Position numbers and translations under genes: made by a program. Positions 38,948 through 49,162 of a DNA stretch of 64,000 bases are shown here, in pieces. The first letter of the stretch is position 1. The number at the start of each line of letters is the position of its first letter. The notes under the pieces are model-generated. The model ran no database searches, was not told where the DNA came from, and saw only the letters and a list, made by a program, of their open reading frames with translations. The DNA is from Prorocentrum cordatum (lineage: Eukaryota > Sar > Dinophyceae > Prorocentrales > Prorocentraceae). The stretch lies in NCBI GenBank assembly GCA_963575745.1, contig CAUYUJ010017904.1, forward strand, positions 739,961 through 803,960, in the 5' to 3' direction.

Positions 38948-39309
38948 GCCTGGACCCAAGGCGCCACACGTCCAAACATGTGCGGTTGCCCCCCTTCCTC
39001 AGGGTCGTTGTCTTCGAGCTTCACTGCCACTGCCGCAGCGAGGGAACAGCTTCCGCGCCGGTTCACGGCCCCACCGGGGGCACGCTGCCCTGAACAGGGG
39101 GTCGTGTCTGAGCTGCGCATCCTCGGAATGCCTCTGCGTTCGAGCGAGGACTGCTGTCCTTCACCTCGCTGACAGCTGTGGGCCACTATGTCGACCGTGA
39201 TGTGGTGACCAACGACGTTGCATTTACAATGGGCATCGGACGCGCCACCGCTTCCTCGTTCGAGTCAGCGTCTCAGGTTCGTTCTGTTTTGCTTCCCTTC
39301 CACTGCTGC
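38948..39309. other. No recognised feature
   Basis: Ordinary sequence with no coding support. Confidence 0.4.
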
Positions 39310-39516
39310 GCCCCCCACCCCCCCGAGCAGGGTTCGAGAAACAAAACGTGGCAGAGGCGAATTGTTCGGAGCATCCACGCGGGCCCGAAAGTTCTGCTTT
39401 CAGGTGCCAACGAAGGACGTACACATACGTGAATCCATGGAGCTTCGAAGGTACGCGTTGCGCGAGCGTTCGTATCATGAGGGTGGTCTCGTGGACTAGG
39501 TGGCCGTATTCATGTA
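39310..39516. repeat. Family X repeat, copy 1 (filled site)
   Basis: GGACGTACACATACGTGAATC, TACGCGTTGCGCGAGCGTTC and GGCCGTATTCATGTA match 40832-41030. The family G element interrupts it at ATGTA. Confidence 0.75.
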
Positions 39517-39692
39517 CAGTCGGGGCCTTGAAGAAGGAACCCTTTTGGTTGGGGATGGGCTCCGCGTTCCTTAAGTGTTTCACAGCTTGCGTCAGGTTTT
39601 CCTTCTCTAGTCAATCGGAGATCGAAGTTTCACTTATGGAAAACAGGGGCCTCGTTCCTTATTTAGGGTTCCTTAGGTCAACGCCCCGACTG
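39517..39692. mobile_element. Family G Tc1/mariner-like MITE, copy 2
   Basis: 176 bp, the same length as copy 1. Ends CAGTCGGGGC and GCCCCGACTG, with about 28 bp of near-perfect TIR. TA at 39515-39516 and 39693-39694. The uninterrupted target exists at 41001-41030, with one TA. Confidence 0.92.
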
Positions 39693-39837
39693 TACGTGGT
39701 TGGGCGCGTGCGTTTTTTGCGGAGTCCCCATGTCGATGCCATGGTGTCGCTCGTCGGGCCCAGGTCGGCACCTCCCCGCGTCGCCGCCCCGTTGCTGCGC
39801 TGCCTCCCCTCCACTGCGCGCCGGCCGCGCAGGGGCC

Positions 39838-40187
39838 GGCCGCGGCCAAGCAGGGGGTGGTGACTAGGGGGGGGATCTCGTGGCCGGGGACCTGATGTTT
39901 CAGGGCTGGACCGAAACGGTGTTTTTGCGATTTCGTGGGCCGGTTTCGTTTCGACTTCGTTTTGCGGTATAGGCGGATTGGAGACAAAACAAAGGAAAGC
40001 GAAGACAAAGACGAAAACGAAAAACACCGTTTAGGTTCAGCCCTGCGATATTTCCATGACCACTAACGGCCCTCTTTCTCTCCGTTCGGTCTGTCCCCTG
40101 GTCCCCCCCCCTGGGGCCACACGTGCCTCGGGTCATGCTTTGCGAACCCGCTTCTTTGACACACCCACCCCCCTGGACGCCCCCGAG
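39838..40187. mobile_element. Family E TIR element, copy 5 (split by family F)
   Basis: It starts CGGCCGCGGCCAAGCAGG and ends CTGGACGCCCCCGA. The usual interior is cut at 39902 by another element. GGGTCATGCTTTGCGAAC matches the other copies. Confidence 0.75.
39902..40044. mobile_element. Family F TIR element (nested in E)
   Basis: 143 bp. AGGGCTGGACCGAAACGGTG and CACCGTTTAGGTTCAGCCCT are inverted, matching at 23 of 25 terminal bases. AT-richer than its host. A diverged GATGTTTC/GATATTTC pair lies at the two edges. Confidence 0.88.
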
Positions 40188-40343
40188 TTCTACGTTCGTC
40201 GGCGAGCCTGGGGGGAGAACTGAGAAGGGGCGGCCTTCCCAGGAGGCTCGGAAGGCCTTTCGCCCTCGAAGCTTCTCCGAGGACAGCGAGTGCTTCTCAG
40301 GAGGCTGGAGGGCTTCTGAGAAGCCACGTGCCTTCTGAGAATG

Positions 40344-40511
40344 CTCGGAGGTTGGTAGACCTCCTTCCCTGACTCGTCCATTAGCGCATTGGCCCTTTTC
40401 GGTTCGCGAGAGGGCGTCGCGGCCGTCATTTGTGCGGGTCCAGGTCCGTCGGTTTCGGTCCTGGGCCATATTCACTAAAGGGTGGATTGTGAAAGGGTCC
40501 ATCGCCGAAAT
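40344..40511. repeat. Family T dispersed repeat, copy 2
   Basis: Matches 8444-8618. The upstream 40220-40340 carries CTTCTCAGGAGGC/CTTCTGAGAAGC hairpins, as does 8335-8400. Confidence 0.8.
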
Positions 40512-40831
40512 GCCTCCTCCTCACGCCCCCCCCTCGCTCGCCGACAACTCTAGGGGCCCAGTAGGTTGACAACAGCTGCCGAGCCGTTGTACGACGCGCA
40601 CACCCCGCGCACCCCGCGCAGGAGTGCCATACAGTCAATTCTGTAGTCGATCCCGTGGGCCCCCGCGCACTTGCCCCCCCCTGGGCGCGCCGCCAGATCT
40701 CAGTCAATGTCGGTTCCCAGCCCTGACCCTCGCCGTGGTCTGTCCGCCGCGGTTTCTCTTCCGGGATCGCGTCTGAGCGGCCCCGGGGGCCCGACGGCAG
40801 CCCCCCCCCAGAGGCCGACGACTCTTTCACA
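40512..40831. other. No recognised feature
   Basis: Poly-C runs and GC-rich sequence. Confidence 0.4.
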
Positions 40832-41030
40832 AAATGCCTCGAGGCTCGCAGTTCGAGCCCTGGAGTTCCTCTCCTCGCTCGCCGCCGATCAGGAGCGACA
40901 AAAGGACGTACACGTACATGAATCCACGCTGCTTTCGAGAGTACGCATTGCGCGAATGTTCGCATAACGCGGCCGGTCTCGCGGATCGAGGGGCCGTGTT
41001 CATGTACATAGCTGGGCGCGCACGTCCTCT
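40832..41030. repeat. Family X repeat, copy 2 (empty family G site)
   Basis: GGACGTACACGTACATGAATC, TACGCATTGCGCGAATGTTC and GCCGTGTTCATGTACATAGC. Flanks on both sides of the ATGTAC match those around family G copy 2. ATGCCTCGAGGCTCGCAGTT at 40833 recurs at 41107. Confidence 0.75.
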
Positions 41031-41158
41031 GTGGGCTCCCTGGCCGAGGCGCCCCCCTCCACCGCGCGCGCCCCGCGCAGGAGTGCCCCGCGCAGGAGTG
41101 CCACAAAATGCCTCGAGGCTCGCAGTTGGAGCTCTGGAGTTCCTCCCTTCGCTCGGGC

Positions 41159-41246
<88 letters not shown>
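41159..41246. repeat. (GAT)n microsatellite
   Basis: About 29 uninterrupted GAT triplets. Confidence 0.98.
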
Positions 41247-41247
<1 letters not shown>

Positions 41248-41443
41248 GGCCGAGGCGCCCCCCCTCCACCGCGCGCGCCCCGCGCAGGAGTGCCACACGC
41301 ACTTCACGCGCCAGATCCAGGGGGCGCCGGCGCTGGACCTGGGCATGCTCTGGTGCTTCGAGCGCCCGGGCCCCAGCGGAGCGGGGGCGAAGAGCCCAGG
41401 GGGGGGGAGAGCGATGCCGGCGTTCGCGGGGGGTGCCTCGCCG

Positions 41444-41693
41444 CTCTGTGGGCCCCGGAAGCGGCAGGGCCGTTTTTTCACCGTGCCCCCAAAAGAATGT
41501 CCCTTGAACATGGGAGCGGCAAAATAACGGCGACCGGAAACGGCAAAGAAACGGCTCCAGGATTGGAACCGGAGCCGGAGCTGGTCAAAAAACGGCGACG
41601 GAACCGGTAACAAAAACGGCGTCGGAACCTGCAAAAAAACGGCAAAACGGAACCGGTGAAAAAAACGGCCCTGTCGTCTCCAGGCCCCCCTAA
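41444..41693 (-). mobile_element. Family H TIR element, copy 1, with 9-bp target duplication
   Basis: About 250 bp. GTGGGCCCCGGAAGCGGCAG and CTGTCGTCTCCAGGCCCCCC are TIRs. The interior is a chain of AAACGGC/GGAACCGG motifs. GCCTCGCCG flanks it at 41435-41443 and 41694-41702. Copy 2 at 59127 is in the opposite orientation. Confidence 0.9.
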
Positions 41694-41702
41694 GCCTCGC
41701 CG

Positions 41703-42836
41703 AAGATACAGTGGAGGCCCATGCCAAGGAACACCCTGCTCGCCTCCAGGGTGCCCTGGGTTTCTTGGGTTTCGAGGGTTTTGCCATGGAAAGCGTGACG
41801 TTCCAACACCAAGCATCGATGGGTTTTTTCGGGTTCTCAGGGTTGGGTTTCTTGTGGAAGGTTTCTTGTGGTCGGGCCCCCACTGCATTCGCCCCTTTAC
41901 GGTATGCCGCGACGCTTTCGGCCTCCCAGGGCCCTGTCCCATCCCAGGGACAGTCAAAGCAGCAACCGAAGACGACATGTGGCGGCCCGGGGCGAACCCC
42001 AGGGTCCAGGACCCGTTTCTTCTGGGACCCCTTCTCGAATGGCAAGTGATATGATGGAGGAGTAGGAAAGGGAGGAGGTGCTTCTTGACTCCTGCAGTCG
42101 GCGGCGAGCGAGGGAGGGGAATTGAGAAGGAGGAGACCTCCGAAGGCGGCGAGACTTCTCAGAACCCCGCGCGCCTTGTAAGAAGTGGTCTGCGTCTTCG
42201 GGGAAGGCTTAGAACACTTGTCAGAAGGCCAGGGGACTCCCCAGTCTTTCAGGAGGCCCTTCCCTCCTCACTCCCCCCCCCAGCTCGCCGCCGATGCAAG
42301 GAGGGGATGTGGGGAGGGGCATCAATGGAAAGATGACAAGCAGGCTGAAGGGTCGTGTTGGCCTAGCAAGATCCGTCGGCTAACCCAGCGCTCTTGGCCA
42401 ATGACGCGCGGAAGTGACGGCTGCCCATGCAGTGCGAGGGGGAGCGTTCGAAGGTCGCAGAGAAGACAGAGAAGGAAGAGCAATTGGATGATGAAGACCC
42501 AGTCTCTGGGCCGACGGCCTTTCCGATGAAAGTATGGGATGGTTCGTCGGTTGACCTCCGCGCTGCGGACCAGGGAAAGACGACTGGCACGGGAAGACAT
42601 GGTGAGGAAATCGATGTGTGGATTCTCCGTTGATAAGGTGATTCGAACGTTTGTTGGTTCTTATTCCGATCGCCCTCGGTCGAAGAGGAGGACGATGTGG
42701 ATAAGACGCACAGGGACGAGGAAGGAGGAGTCGACGATGAGGACGAGGGGAACAGCAAGGAGGAGGGACGACGGTTGGGGACCGAGAGTGTGAACGCGGA
42801 GGACTGTGCAGAGGAGGACTCCGAGGAGCAATAGGC
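41703..42836. other. No recognised feature
   Basis: GGGTTTTTTCGGGTTCTC-type motifs recur near 41760-41860, and CTTCTCAGAA/TTCTGAGAA-like hairpins at 42150-42260. No coding support. Confidence 0.5.
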
Positions 42837-42996
42837 GTAGATTCAAGTCGGGCGTGCCCTGCTACAGGAGGAAAACTCAAGAATAGTTCTGATAGTCTGG
42901 GGACGATGTTTCTACTATTTCTGGCAGTTGGTTATGTTTTGTTGACTTTGTTCGTTCTTCCAAAATCCGCCAGTAGGAGGACATGCCCGACCTAAG
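42837..42996. mobile_element. Family J TIR element, copy 2
   Basis: GTAGATTCAAGTCGGGCGTG to GACATGCCCGACCTAAG. CTACAGGAGGA and AGTCTGGGGACGATG lie inside. It begins with GT and ends with AG. Confidence 0.8.
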
Positions 42997-42999
42997 CGA

Positions 43000-43200
43000 A
43001 GATGCAGGGGGAGGGGGACGATGAAGGAGATGCAGATGCAGGAGGAGGGGGACGAAGAGAGGAAGAGGGGGAGGGGAGGAAGAGTTGGAGGAGGGGGGGG
43101 AGGAGGAGGGGGAGGAGGAATACGAGGGAGCAGGACGAGGGAGGCGGACGAGGGAGGCAGGATGAGGGGGAGGGGGAGCTGGAGGAGGAGGCTCACCCTG
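43000..43200. repeat. GGA-rich purine tract
   Basis: Interrupted GAGGGGGAGG and GAGGAGG units. Confidence 0.9.
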
Positions 43201-43250
43201 GGAGGGCGCGCGCGCGGCGTGCCGAGGCCAGGAGCCGAGCCGGGTCCCAG

Positions 43251-43309
43251 ACATTCTGGCGAAGCAGCTCGACCGCGTCTTCACCAACCTGCACAGCCAC
43301 GAGGCCATG
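43251..43309 (+). CDS. 59-bp exon-like island next to a family J end
   Basis: After CCGGGTCCCAG one frame reads ILAKQLDRVFTNLHSHEAM with strongly G/C-ending codons. It then meets GTGAAGTCGGGCACG, the same sequence that starts family J copy 3. No homologue recognised. It may be a short exon with a family J-type donor. Confidence 0.35.
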
Positions 43310-43325
43310 GTGAAGTCGGGCACGT

Positions 43326-43491
43326 TACCAGCCTCGAACGTATCCCTATCCCTAAGATTGACACGCCAAAAGGCGATGACAATCTTCGGGATTCACCCTC
43401 AAACAATAAGGGAATCCCTGCCATTGGCATCGTGATGAGGAGGTGCCCAGCATAGGGATAGAGATATGTTCCAGGCTGATAGCCCTGGTGA
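43326..43491. mobile_element. Short TIR element between two family J ends
   Basis: TACCAGCCTCGAACGTATCC and GATATGTTCCAGGCTGATA are inverted over about 28 bp. A GGTGAAGTCGGGCACGT-like sequence lies on both sides (43309 and 43497). Confidence 0.75.
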
Positions 43492-43497
43492 AGTCGG

Positions 43498-43653
43498 CAC
43501 GTCCCTCTACAGGGGGAACATTCAAGCAACAAGGTTATCAACAACATAGTCTGGGGACGAGCGGTTCTGGCATTTTTCTGCTATTTTGGTGTGTGGTTCG
43601 ACTTTTTTGCGTTCGCCCAGAATCCGCCTGTGGGGGGACATGCCCGACCTAAG
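43498..43653. mobile_element. Family J TIR element, copy 3
   Basis: GTGAAGTCGGCACGTCCCTC to GACATGCCCGACCTAAG. TAGTCTGGGGACGAGCGG inside matches copy 2. GT and AG at the extremes. Confidence 0.8.
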
Positions 43654-44039
43654 GCCAGGGATCGGTACGATCGAGATGGGTTGAGAGTGGTTTTGTTTTC
43701 CCTCTTGGCCGTTCCGCGCGTCATACCCCCCCCCCTCCACCCCTCCCCCTCATAACGTAGCGCTCCTCCCGTCCCAGTCCGCGTGTCCAACATCGGCCAG
43801 TGTCGGTTTAGGACAACAGTTGTCGTTCTGCATCGTACCCATTTCAGTCGTCTGAAAAGGGGGCGCCAGCGGGAGGAGGTGAGATGGGCACAGGACAAGT
43901 TAAGTGCGCTCGCGCCATATTTGACATCCTATGCTTCCCTCCCATCCCTTCCCATTTCGCTGATTTGTTTCTATCCGCGGACGCGCGTCATAGCCGATCA
44001 GGAGCTCCTTTACCCTAGCAGAGCACCCTCGTAGCAGCA
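43654..44039. other. Mostly unremarkable; family W fragment
   Basis: 43797-43862 (GTCGTTCTGCATCGTACCCA) resembles family W. Nothing else. Confidence 0.45.
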
Positions 44040-44240
44040 GGGGTGACCTGCGGGACCTGTAACTGCGACACCTTTTCGACATGTGGGACCTGCTGGACCT
44101 GTGGGACCTGCGAGACCTTCGAGACTTGCGACACTTGTTGAACCTGTCAGACTTGTGGTGCCTGTGCGACCTGTGGGACGACCTGCGACGCTTGTGGATT
44201 GACCTGGGGGGCCTGCGAGACCTGCGAGACCTGTGGGACC
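44040..44240. repeat. 9-bp minisatellite GACCTGTGG
   Basis: About 20 degenerate units of GACCTGYGR. Read on + it gives a three-residue WDL/RDL repeat. No gene context supports translation. Confidence 0.9.
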
Positions 44241-44651
44241 TGCGAGGCTTGTGGGATCCAGAAAAGTGGCCCACGTTTGGGCGAGAGCGCCATTCTGAAC
44301 GACGGGAGGGAGGCAGGGAAGAGAAGGAAGGAGGCTGAGGTGGAGGCTGGAGGAGAAGGGGTGAGGAGGACGAGGGTAATCAATCATGTATCAACGATGC
44401 TGCGTCACACCCATCCTGTCCAGTTGAGAGGACGGAGGCCCCCCCTCCCTCCTCTCTCCACCCGAGGCGAAACTGGCTGCCTCTGTCCTGCAGGAAGGCA
44501 GGGGGGTTAGCTGTTGCCCCCTCCCTGCGCACACCAAGGAGGCGGCTCGGGAGGGGGCCTGGACAGAACGGCTCGATCCGGCCGATGATGAGGCCGACGA
44601 GCGCGACGACGGGGAGAGGGGACGACACGGGACGACGAAGTCGGACGAGTC
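44241..44651. other. No recognised feature
   Basis: GA-rich in places, with no coding support. Confidence 0.4.
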
Positions 44652-44790
44652 TATGACGAGGGTAACTCAGTTTCAGGGCGGTCCAGGACGCTCTCGTGGC
44701 GTTCCGGAAGGCTCTGGGGAGGCCGCGGTGCCCAATGCATTTTTCAGATGCCGCCCGATCTCAGAGATGCTCGACTTCTCCTCGCCCACC
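44652..44790. mobile_element. Family C element, copy 4 (diverged)
   Basis: GGCGTTCCGGAAGGCTCTGG, GGCCGCGGTGCCCAATGCAT and ATCTCAGAGATGCTCG match other C copies. Confidence 0.65.
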
Positions 44791-44872
44791 TGTAACCTCG
44801 TCTGGCCCCGCTCCCCCGCCCCGCCCACTCTCCGTCCGCCCCCCGCCCAGCCCCGCTCCGCCCGCACCGCAG

Positions 44873-44938
44873 GAGCGCGTCGAGCGCCTGCTCCGCGAGC
44901 TCTGCGACGCGACGGCCCGACGGACGGGCACGGAGTGA
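44873..44938 (+). CDS. Short exon-like island ending in a stop
   Basis: An about 60-bp C-rich pyrimidine tract ends CGCACCGCAG. The next frame reads ERVERLLRELCDATARRTGT then E and TGA. All codons end in G or C except two. It could be a terminal exon. Too short to identify. Confidence 0.3.
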   Translation, partial: ERVERLLRELCDATARRTGTE

Positions 44939-44970
44939 TTGCGCGCACTGCTCTCCATGCCCTCCTCTCC

Positions 44971-45074
44971 GGAGGAGGAGGAGGAGGAGGAGGAGGAGGA
45001 GGGGGGGGGGGGGGAGGGGAGGAGGAGGAGGAGGAGGAGGAGGAGGAGGAGGAGGAGGAGGAGGAGGAGGAGGA
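44971..45074. repeat. (GGA)n array
   Basis: GGA triplets with one poly-G interruption. Confidence 0.98.
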
Positions 45075-45163
45075 AACCCCTGTGGCTCAGGCGTCTGCCC
45101 GAGGAGGGGCCATTCGCTTGCACTTGCGAGCCATTGTTCTCCCCCCTTGCCCCCCGCGCCGCC

Positions 45164-46384
45164 ATGGTCTCAGCAGCCAGGCTCCATTGGATCATCCAGG
45201 AGCTAGCGAATGGCCGCCAAGGTGTTGTCAAACTGTGCAGCCACAGCGACAAGCTGATCATGCAGATCTGCCTGTTCCCCGTCTGGGAGCCGACTATGCG
45301 GAACAGCCTCATGATAAGTTTGCTTCACATGGTGTTGCTGGACATCGACAACGCTAGTATCGTGGACCACGGGCACAAGAACTCCAAAGGCGAGTCCCGC
45401 ATCCGTCTTGTCGTGAAGCCCCTTCCGGTTTTCTTCGAAGGCTTCTCTGGTACGCAGCCGGCCATGCGTTCTGCGGCGGAGGAGGGCTCCGAGCGCCAGA
45501 CGCACGCCGAGTCCATCGGGCCAGTCCTGGCGCACGAGAAGGGTGAGTCGTCCAGCGTGCAGCTTCCTGGTGAAGGTGGCGCGACTGGCTCGGGCTCTGC
45601 GGCGATGGAGAGCGAACCCTGTGCCAAGGCGGAGACTGATATTGATGTGGTGAGGCCCCAGCGGCACGGAAAGGCCGTTGCTTCTCAGCAGCACGGCGAG
45701 AAGCACACATTCGTTCCAGGCATGGCCGCGCGCCGCGTTGGCCTCAAGGGTAGGCCGCTGCTAAATGGTCGTGAAGGCACCCTGAGCTTCTACGACGACG
45801 CTGCTGACCGCTGGGCCTTCAAGACTGGTGCGGAGTCCATTCGTGCCAAGGCATATTGTCTTGAGCCGATCGGCTCCCATACGAAAAAGTCTCTCGGCAT
45901 GGCGTTCCAAAAGGCCGCTTTCGAGTGCCAACATGTGGGCCCAGTTGCTAATGACCAGGCGTTCCAGATATTGTACGACCTCGCTGCTCAAGAAGGGCGG
46001 CCTGGGGTGGCCGCTGTCTTCCTACCGCTACTCAGCGACAAGACAGCCTTCGACAAGATGTACTGCCACACGGCCGCCAGGAGTCCTGAGATCGTCTACC
46101 AGCGAGTGGCGCTTAGCTGCATTCTTGGCGCGCCTAGTGAATCCATTCTTGTGCCCCCATACGCCATTCCTTGCGCCCCGCGTCGTCCGTTGGGTTGCGC
46201 TTCTCGTCTTGGTCGCTGGCGCCCCCATGCATGTTGGGGTTGCGCTTCCCGTCTAGGGTCCTTGTTTCATGTGCTACTCGTTCTTTCGGGCGAGTGCAGC
46301 GTTGCCAGGTTCTTGCGGGCGAGATTGGGCTGTGTCTCTCGTGCATGTATGGACGCCACGGACGTTAGTCTTCCAGGGCTGTAG
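45164..46384 (+). CDS. Unrecognised protein, ORF between two (GGA)n arrays
   Basis: 406 residues from an ATG in an ideal Kozak context (GCCGCCATGG). The sequence looks genuinely coding to about residue 325: MVSAARLHWIIQELANGRQG, MRNSLMISLLHMVLLDID, then a Glu/Ser-rich middle. Residues about 188-232 (GLKGRPLLNGREGTLSFYDD) resemble the small SH3-like GRPxLNGxxG module common in algal proteins. That resemblance is from memory and weak. Residues 240-325 contain FQILYDLAAQEGRPGVAAVF and PEIVYQRVALSCILG. The last 80 residues, with repeated GCASRLG, look non-coding, so the real exon may end near 46130. No family name can be given. The ORF starts 90 bp after one GGA array and its stop touches the next. 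Confidence 0.6.
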   Translation: MVSAARLHWIIQELANGRQGVVKLCSHSDKLIMQICLFPVWEPTMRNSLMISLLHMVLLDIDNASIVDHGHKNSKGESRIRLVVKPLPVFFEGFSGTQPAMRSAAEEGSERQTHAESIGPVLAHEKGESSSVQLPGEGGATGSGSAAMESEPCAKAETDIDVVRPQRHGKAVASQQHGEKHTFVPGMAARRVGLKGRPLLNGREGTLSFYDDAADRWAFKTGAESIRAKAYCLEPIGSHTKKSLGMAFQKAAFECQHVGPVANDQAFQILYDLAAQEGRPGVAAVFLPLLSDKTAFDKMYCHTAARSPEIVYQRVALSCILGAPSESILVPPYAIPCAPRRPLGCASRLGRWRPHACWGCASRLGSLFHVLLVLSGECSVARFLRARLGCVSRACMDATDVSLPGL

Positions 46385-48021
46385 GAAGAAGAAGGAGGAG
46401 GAGGAGGAGGAGGTGGAGGAGGAGGAGGAGGAGGAGCGGGAGGAGCGGAAGGGGGAGGAGGAGGAGGAGAGAATGAGAAAAAGCTCCAGGCTGCCGCCCT
46501 GAGTTTGCGCAGTGTGGAACAAGAGCAGGAGGAGGAGGAGGAGGAGGAGGAGGAGGAGCAGGAGGACGAGGAGGACGAGGAGGACGAGGAGGACGAGGAC
46601 GAGGAAGAGAAGGAGGACGAGGAGGAGGAGGAGGAGGAGCACGAGGATGAGGAGGGGGAGGAGGACGAGCGTGGAGGAGGAGGACGAGGACGAGGAGGAG
46701 GACGAGGAGGACAAGGACGAGGAGCAGGATGAAGATATCGAGGAGCAGGAGCAGGAGGAGGAGGAGCAGGAGGAGAAGGATGTCGAGGAGGTCGAGGAGC
46801 AGCGGGAGCAGGAGGAGAAGGATGAGGAGGAGGAAGAGGCGGAGGAGTAGGAGGAGGACGAGGAGGAGGAGGAGAAGGATAAGGAGGAGGAGGAGGAAGA
46901 AGAGGAGGAGGAGGAGAGGAGGGAGAAGGAGGAGGAGGAGGAGGAGGAGGAGGAGGACAATGAGGAGGAGGAGGAGGAGGAGGAGGAGGAGGAGGACGAC
47001 CTTGTCAGGCTGCCGGACTGAGTTTGCGCACCGTCAGGGAAGAGGAGCAAGAGGATACGACGCTCATAGGAAACCGTCGCGCCTGCGCTAACGAAGAGGA
47101 GGAGAAGGAGGAGGAGGAGGAGGAGGAGGAGGAACTCCTGAGGAGGGGGAGGTGGTCGAAGAGGAAATGGAGGAAAGGCGGAGGCGGAGGGGAGGCGGAG
47201 GCGGAGGCGAGGAGGAGGAGGAGGAGGAGGAGGAGGAGGAGGAGGAGGAGGAGGAGGAGGAGGAGGAGGAGGAGGAGAGGAGGAGGAGGAGGAGGAGGAG
47301 GAGGGGGGGAGAATGAGCAGGATGGAGGACACTCCAGACTGCCGCGCTACGTGTGCGAAGCGTGAGGAGGATGAGGAGTAGGCGGAGGAGGAGGAGGAGG
47401 GGAGGAGGAGGACGAGGAGGAGGAGGAGGAGGAGGAGGAGGAGAAGAGGAGGAGGAGGAGAGGAGGAGGAGGAGGGAGGAGAGGAGGGAGGAGGGAGGAG
47501 GAGGAGGAGGAGGAGGAGGAGAGGAGGAGGAGGAGGGGGGAGGAGGAGGAGGAAGAGGAGGAGGAGGAGGAGGAGGAGGAGGAGGAGGAGGAGGAGGAGA
47601 GGAGGGGAGGAGGAGGAGGAGGAGGAGGGGGGGAAGGAAGGAGGAGGAGCAGGACCTGAGGAGGAGGAAGGGAAGAGGAGGAGGAGGAGGAGGAGGAGGA
47701 GGGGAGGACGAGGAGGAGGTGTAGAGGAGGATGAAAAATGAGGAGGACGAGCGTGGAGGAGGGGGAGGAGGATGATGAGGAGGAGGCGGAGGAGGATAAG
47801 GATGACCTGAGGAGGAAGAGGAGGAGGAGGAGGAGAAGGAGGAGGAGGAGGAGGAGGAAGAAGAAGGCCTGATGAGGAGCTGGAGGAGGAGGAGGAGGAG
47901 GAGGAGGAGGAGGAGGAGGAGGAGGAGGAGAGGGAGGGGGAGGCGGTGGGGGAGGAGGGGGACGGGGAAAAGGAGGAGGATGACGATGATGATGATGATG
48001 ATGAGGAGGAGGATGAGGATG

Positions 48022-48060
<39 letters not shown>

Positions 48061-48324
48061 TGATGATGCTGATGACGGATGACGATGACGATGACGATGA
48101 CGATGATGTGATGATGCTGCTTGATGTGATGATGTTGCTGATGGTGAGGATGATGATGCTGATTGATGAATGATGATGATGATGATGATGGATGATGATG
48201 ATGATGATGATGATGGCGATGGTGATGGTGATGGTGCTGATTGATGATGTGATGATGATGATGCTGATGATGCTGATGATGCTGATGATGCTGCTGATGC
48301 TGATGTGATGATGCTTGATGATGA

Positions 48325-48366
<42 letters not shown>

Positions 48367-48970
48367 CTGATGAGGATGATGATGAGATGCTGATGATGAT
48401 GATGAGGAGGAGGAGGAGGAGGAGGAGGAGGATGAGGATGAGGAGGAGGGGAGGAGGAGGAGGAGGAAGGAGGAGGAGGAGGGTGGAGGAAAAGGAAGAG
48501 GTAGAGGGAGGAGGAGGAGGAGGAGGAGGAGGAGGAGGAGGAAGAGGAATGAGGAATGATGAGAAGGAAAAGGAGAAGGATGACGAGGCCATAACGCTCC
48601 AGGCTGCCGCCCTATGTTCCGGCGGTGTCAAACAAGAGGAGGAGGAGAAGGAGGAGGAGGAGGATAAGGAGGAGGAGGAGGAGGAGACGGAGGAGGAGGA
48701 GGAGGAGGAGGAGGAGGAGGACGAGGACGAGGAGGAGGAGGACGAGCGAGGAGGAGGAGGACGAGGGAGGACGAGGAGGAGGAGAGGAGGATGAGGGGAG
48801 GAGGAGGAGGGGGATGGGGAAGGGGAGAGGGGAGGGGGAGAGGGAGGGGAGGGGGTGGGGGGAGGGAGAGGGGGAGGGGGGAGGGGAGGGGGAGGGAGAG
48901 GGGGGAGGGGGAGGAGGAGGAGGAGGAGGAGGAGGAGGAGGAGGAGGAGGAGGAGGGAGGAGAGGAGGAG

Positions 48971-49002
<32 letters not shown>

Positions 49003-49162
49003 GGAGGAGAGGGGAGGAGAAGGATGAGGAGGAGGAGGAGGAGGAGGAGGAGGAGGAGGAAGGAGGAGGAGGAGGAGGAGGAGGAGGAGGAGGGGGAGGG
49101 GGGGGGGGAGGGGGGAGGGGGAGGAGGAGGATGAGGAGGAGGAGGAGGACCAAGAGGAGGAG
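46385..49162. repeat. 2.8-kb GGA/GAT mega-array with four islands
   Basis: Almost pure purine GGA on +, with a GAT-dominated block at 47970-48410. Four unique islands of 35-45 bp interrupt it at 46484, 47001, 47331 and 48591. Three share CAGGCTGCCG and one has CAGACTGCCG. Two also share CTGAGTTTGCGCA. Large frames on both strands here (poly-Glu, poly-Ser, poly-Leu) are artefacts. Confidence 0.95.

Noticed and set aside
40426-42045. 539-codon minus-strand frame
   Set aside because: It crosses a (GAT)n run, family X and family H, and is an artefact of GC-rich repeats.
44081-44338. Leucine-rich WDL/RDL repeat protein
   Set aside because: A 9-bp minisatellite with no start context, conserved flanks or neighbours supporting a gene.
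46274-49153. Very long minus-strand frame (959 codons) of poly-Ser/Leu/Pro
   Set aside because: It is the GGA/GAT array read backwards. Any frame of such an array is open, and there is no non-repetitive coding content.
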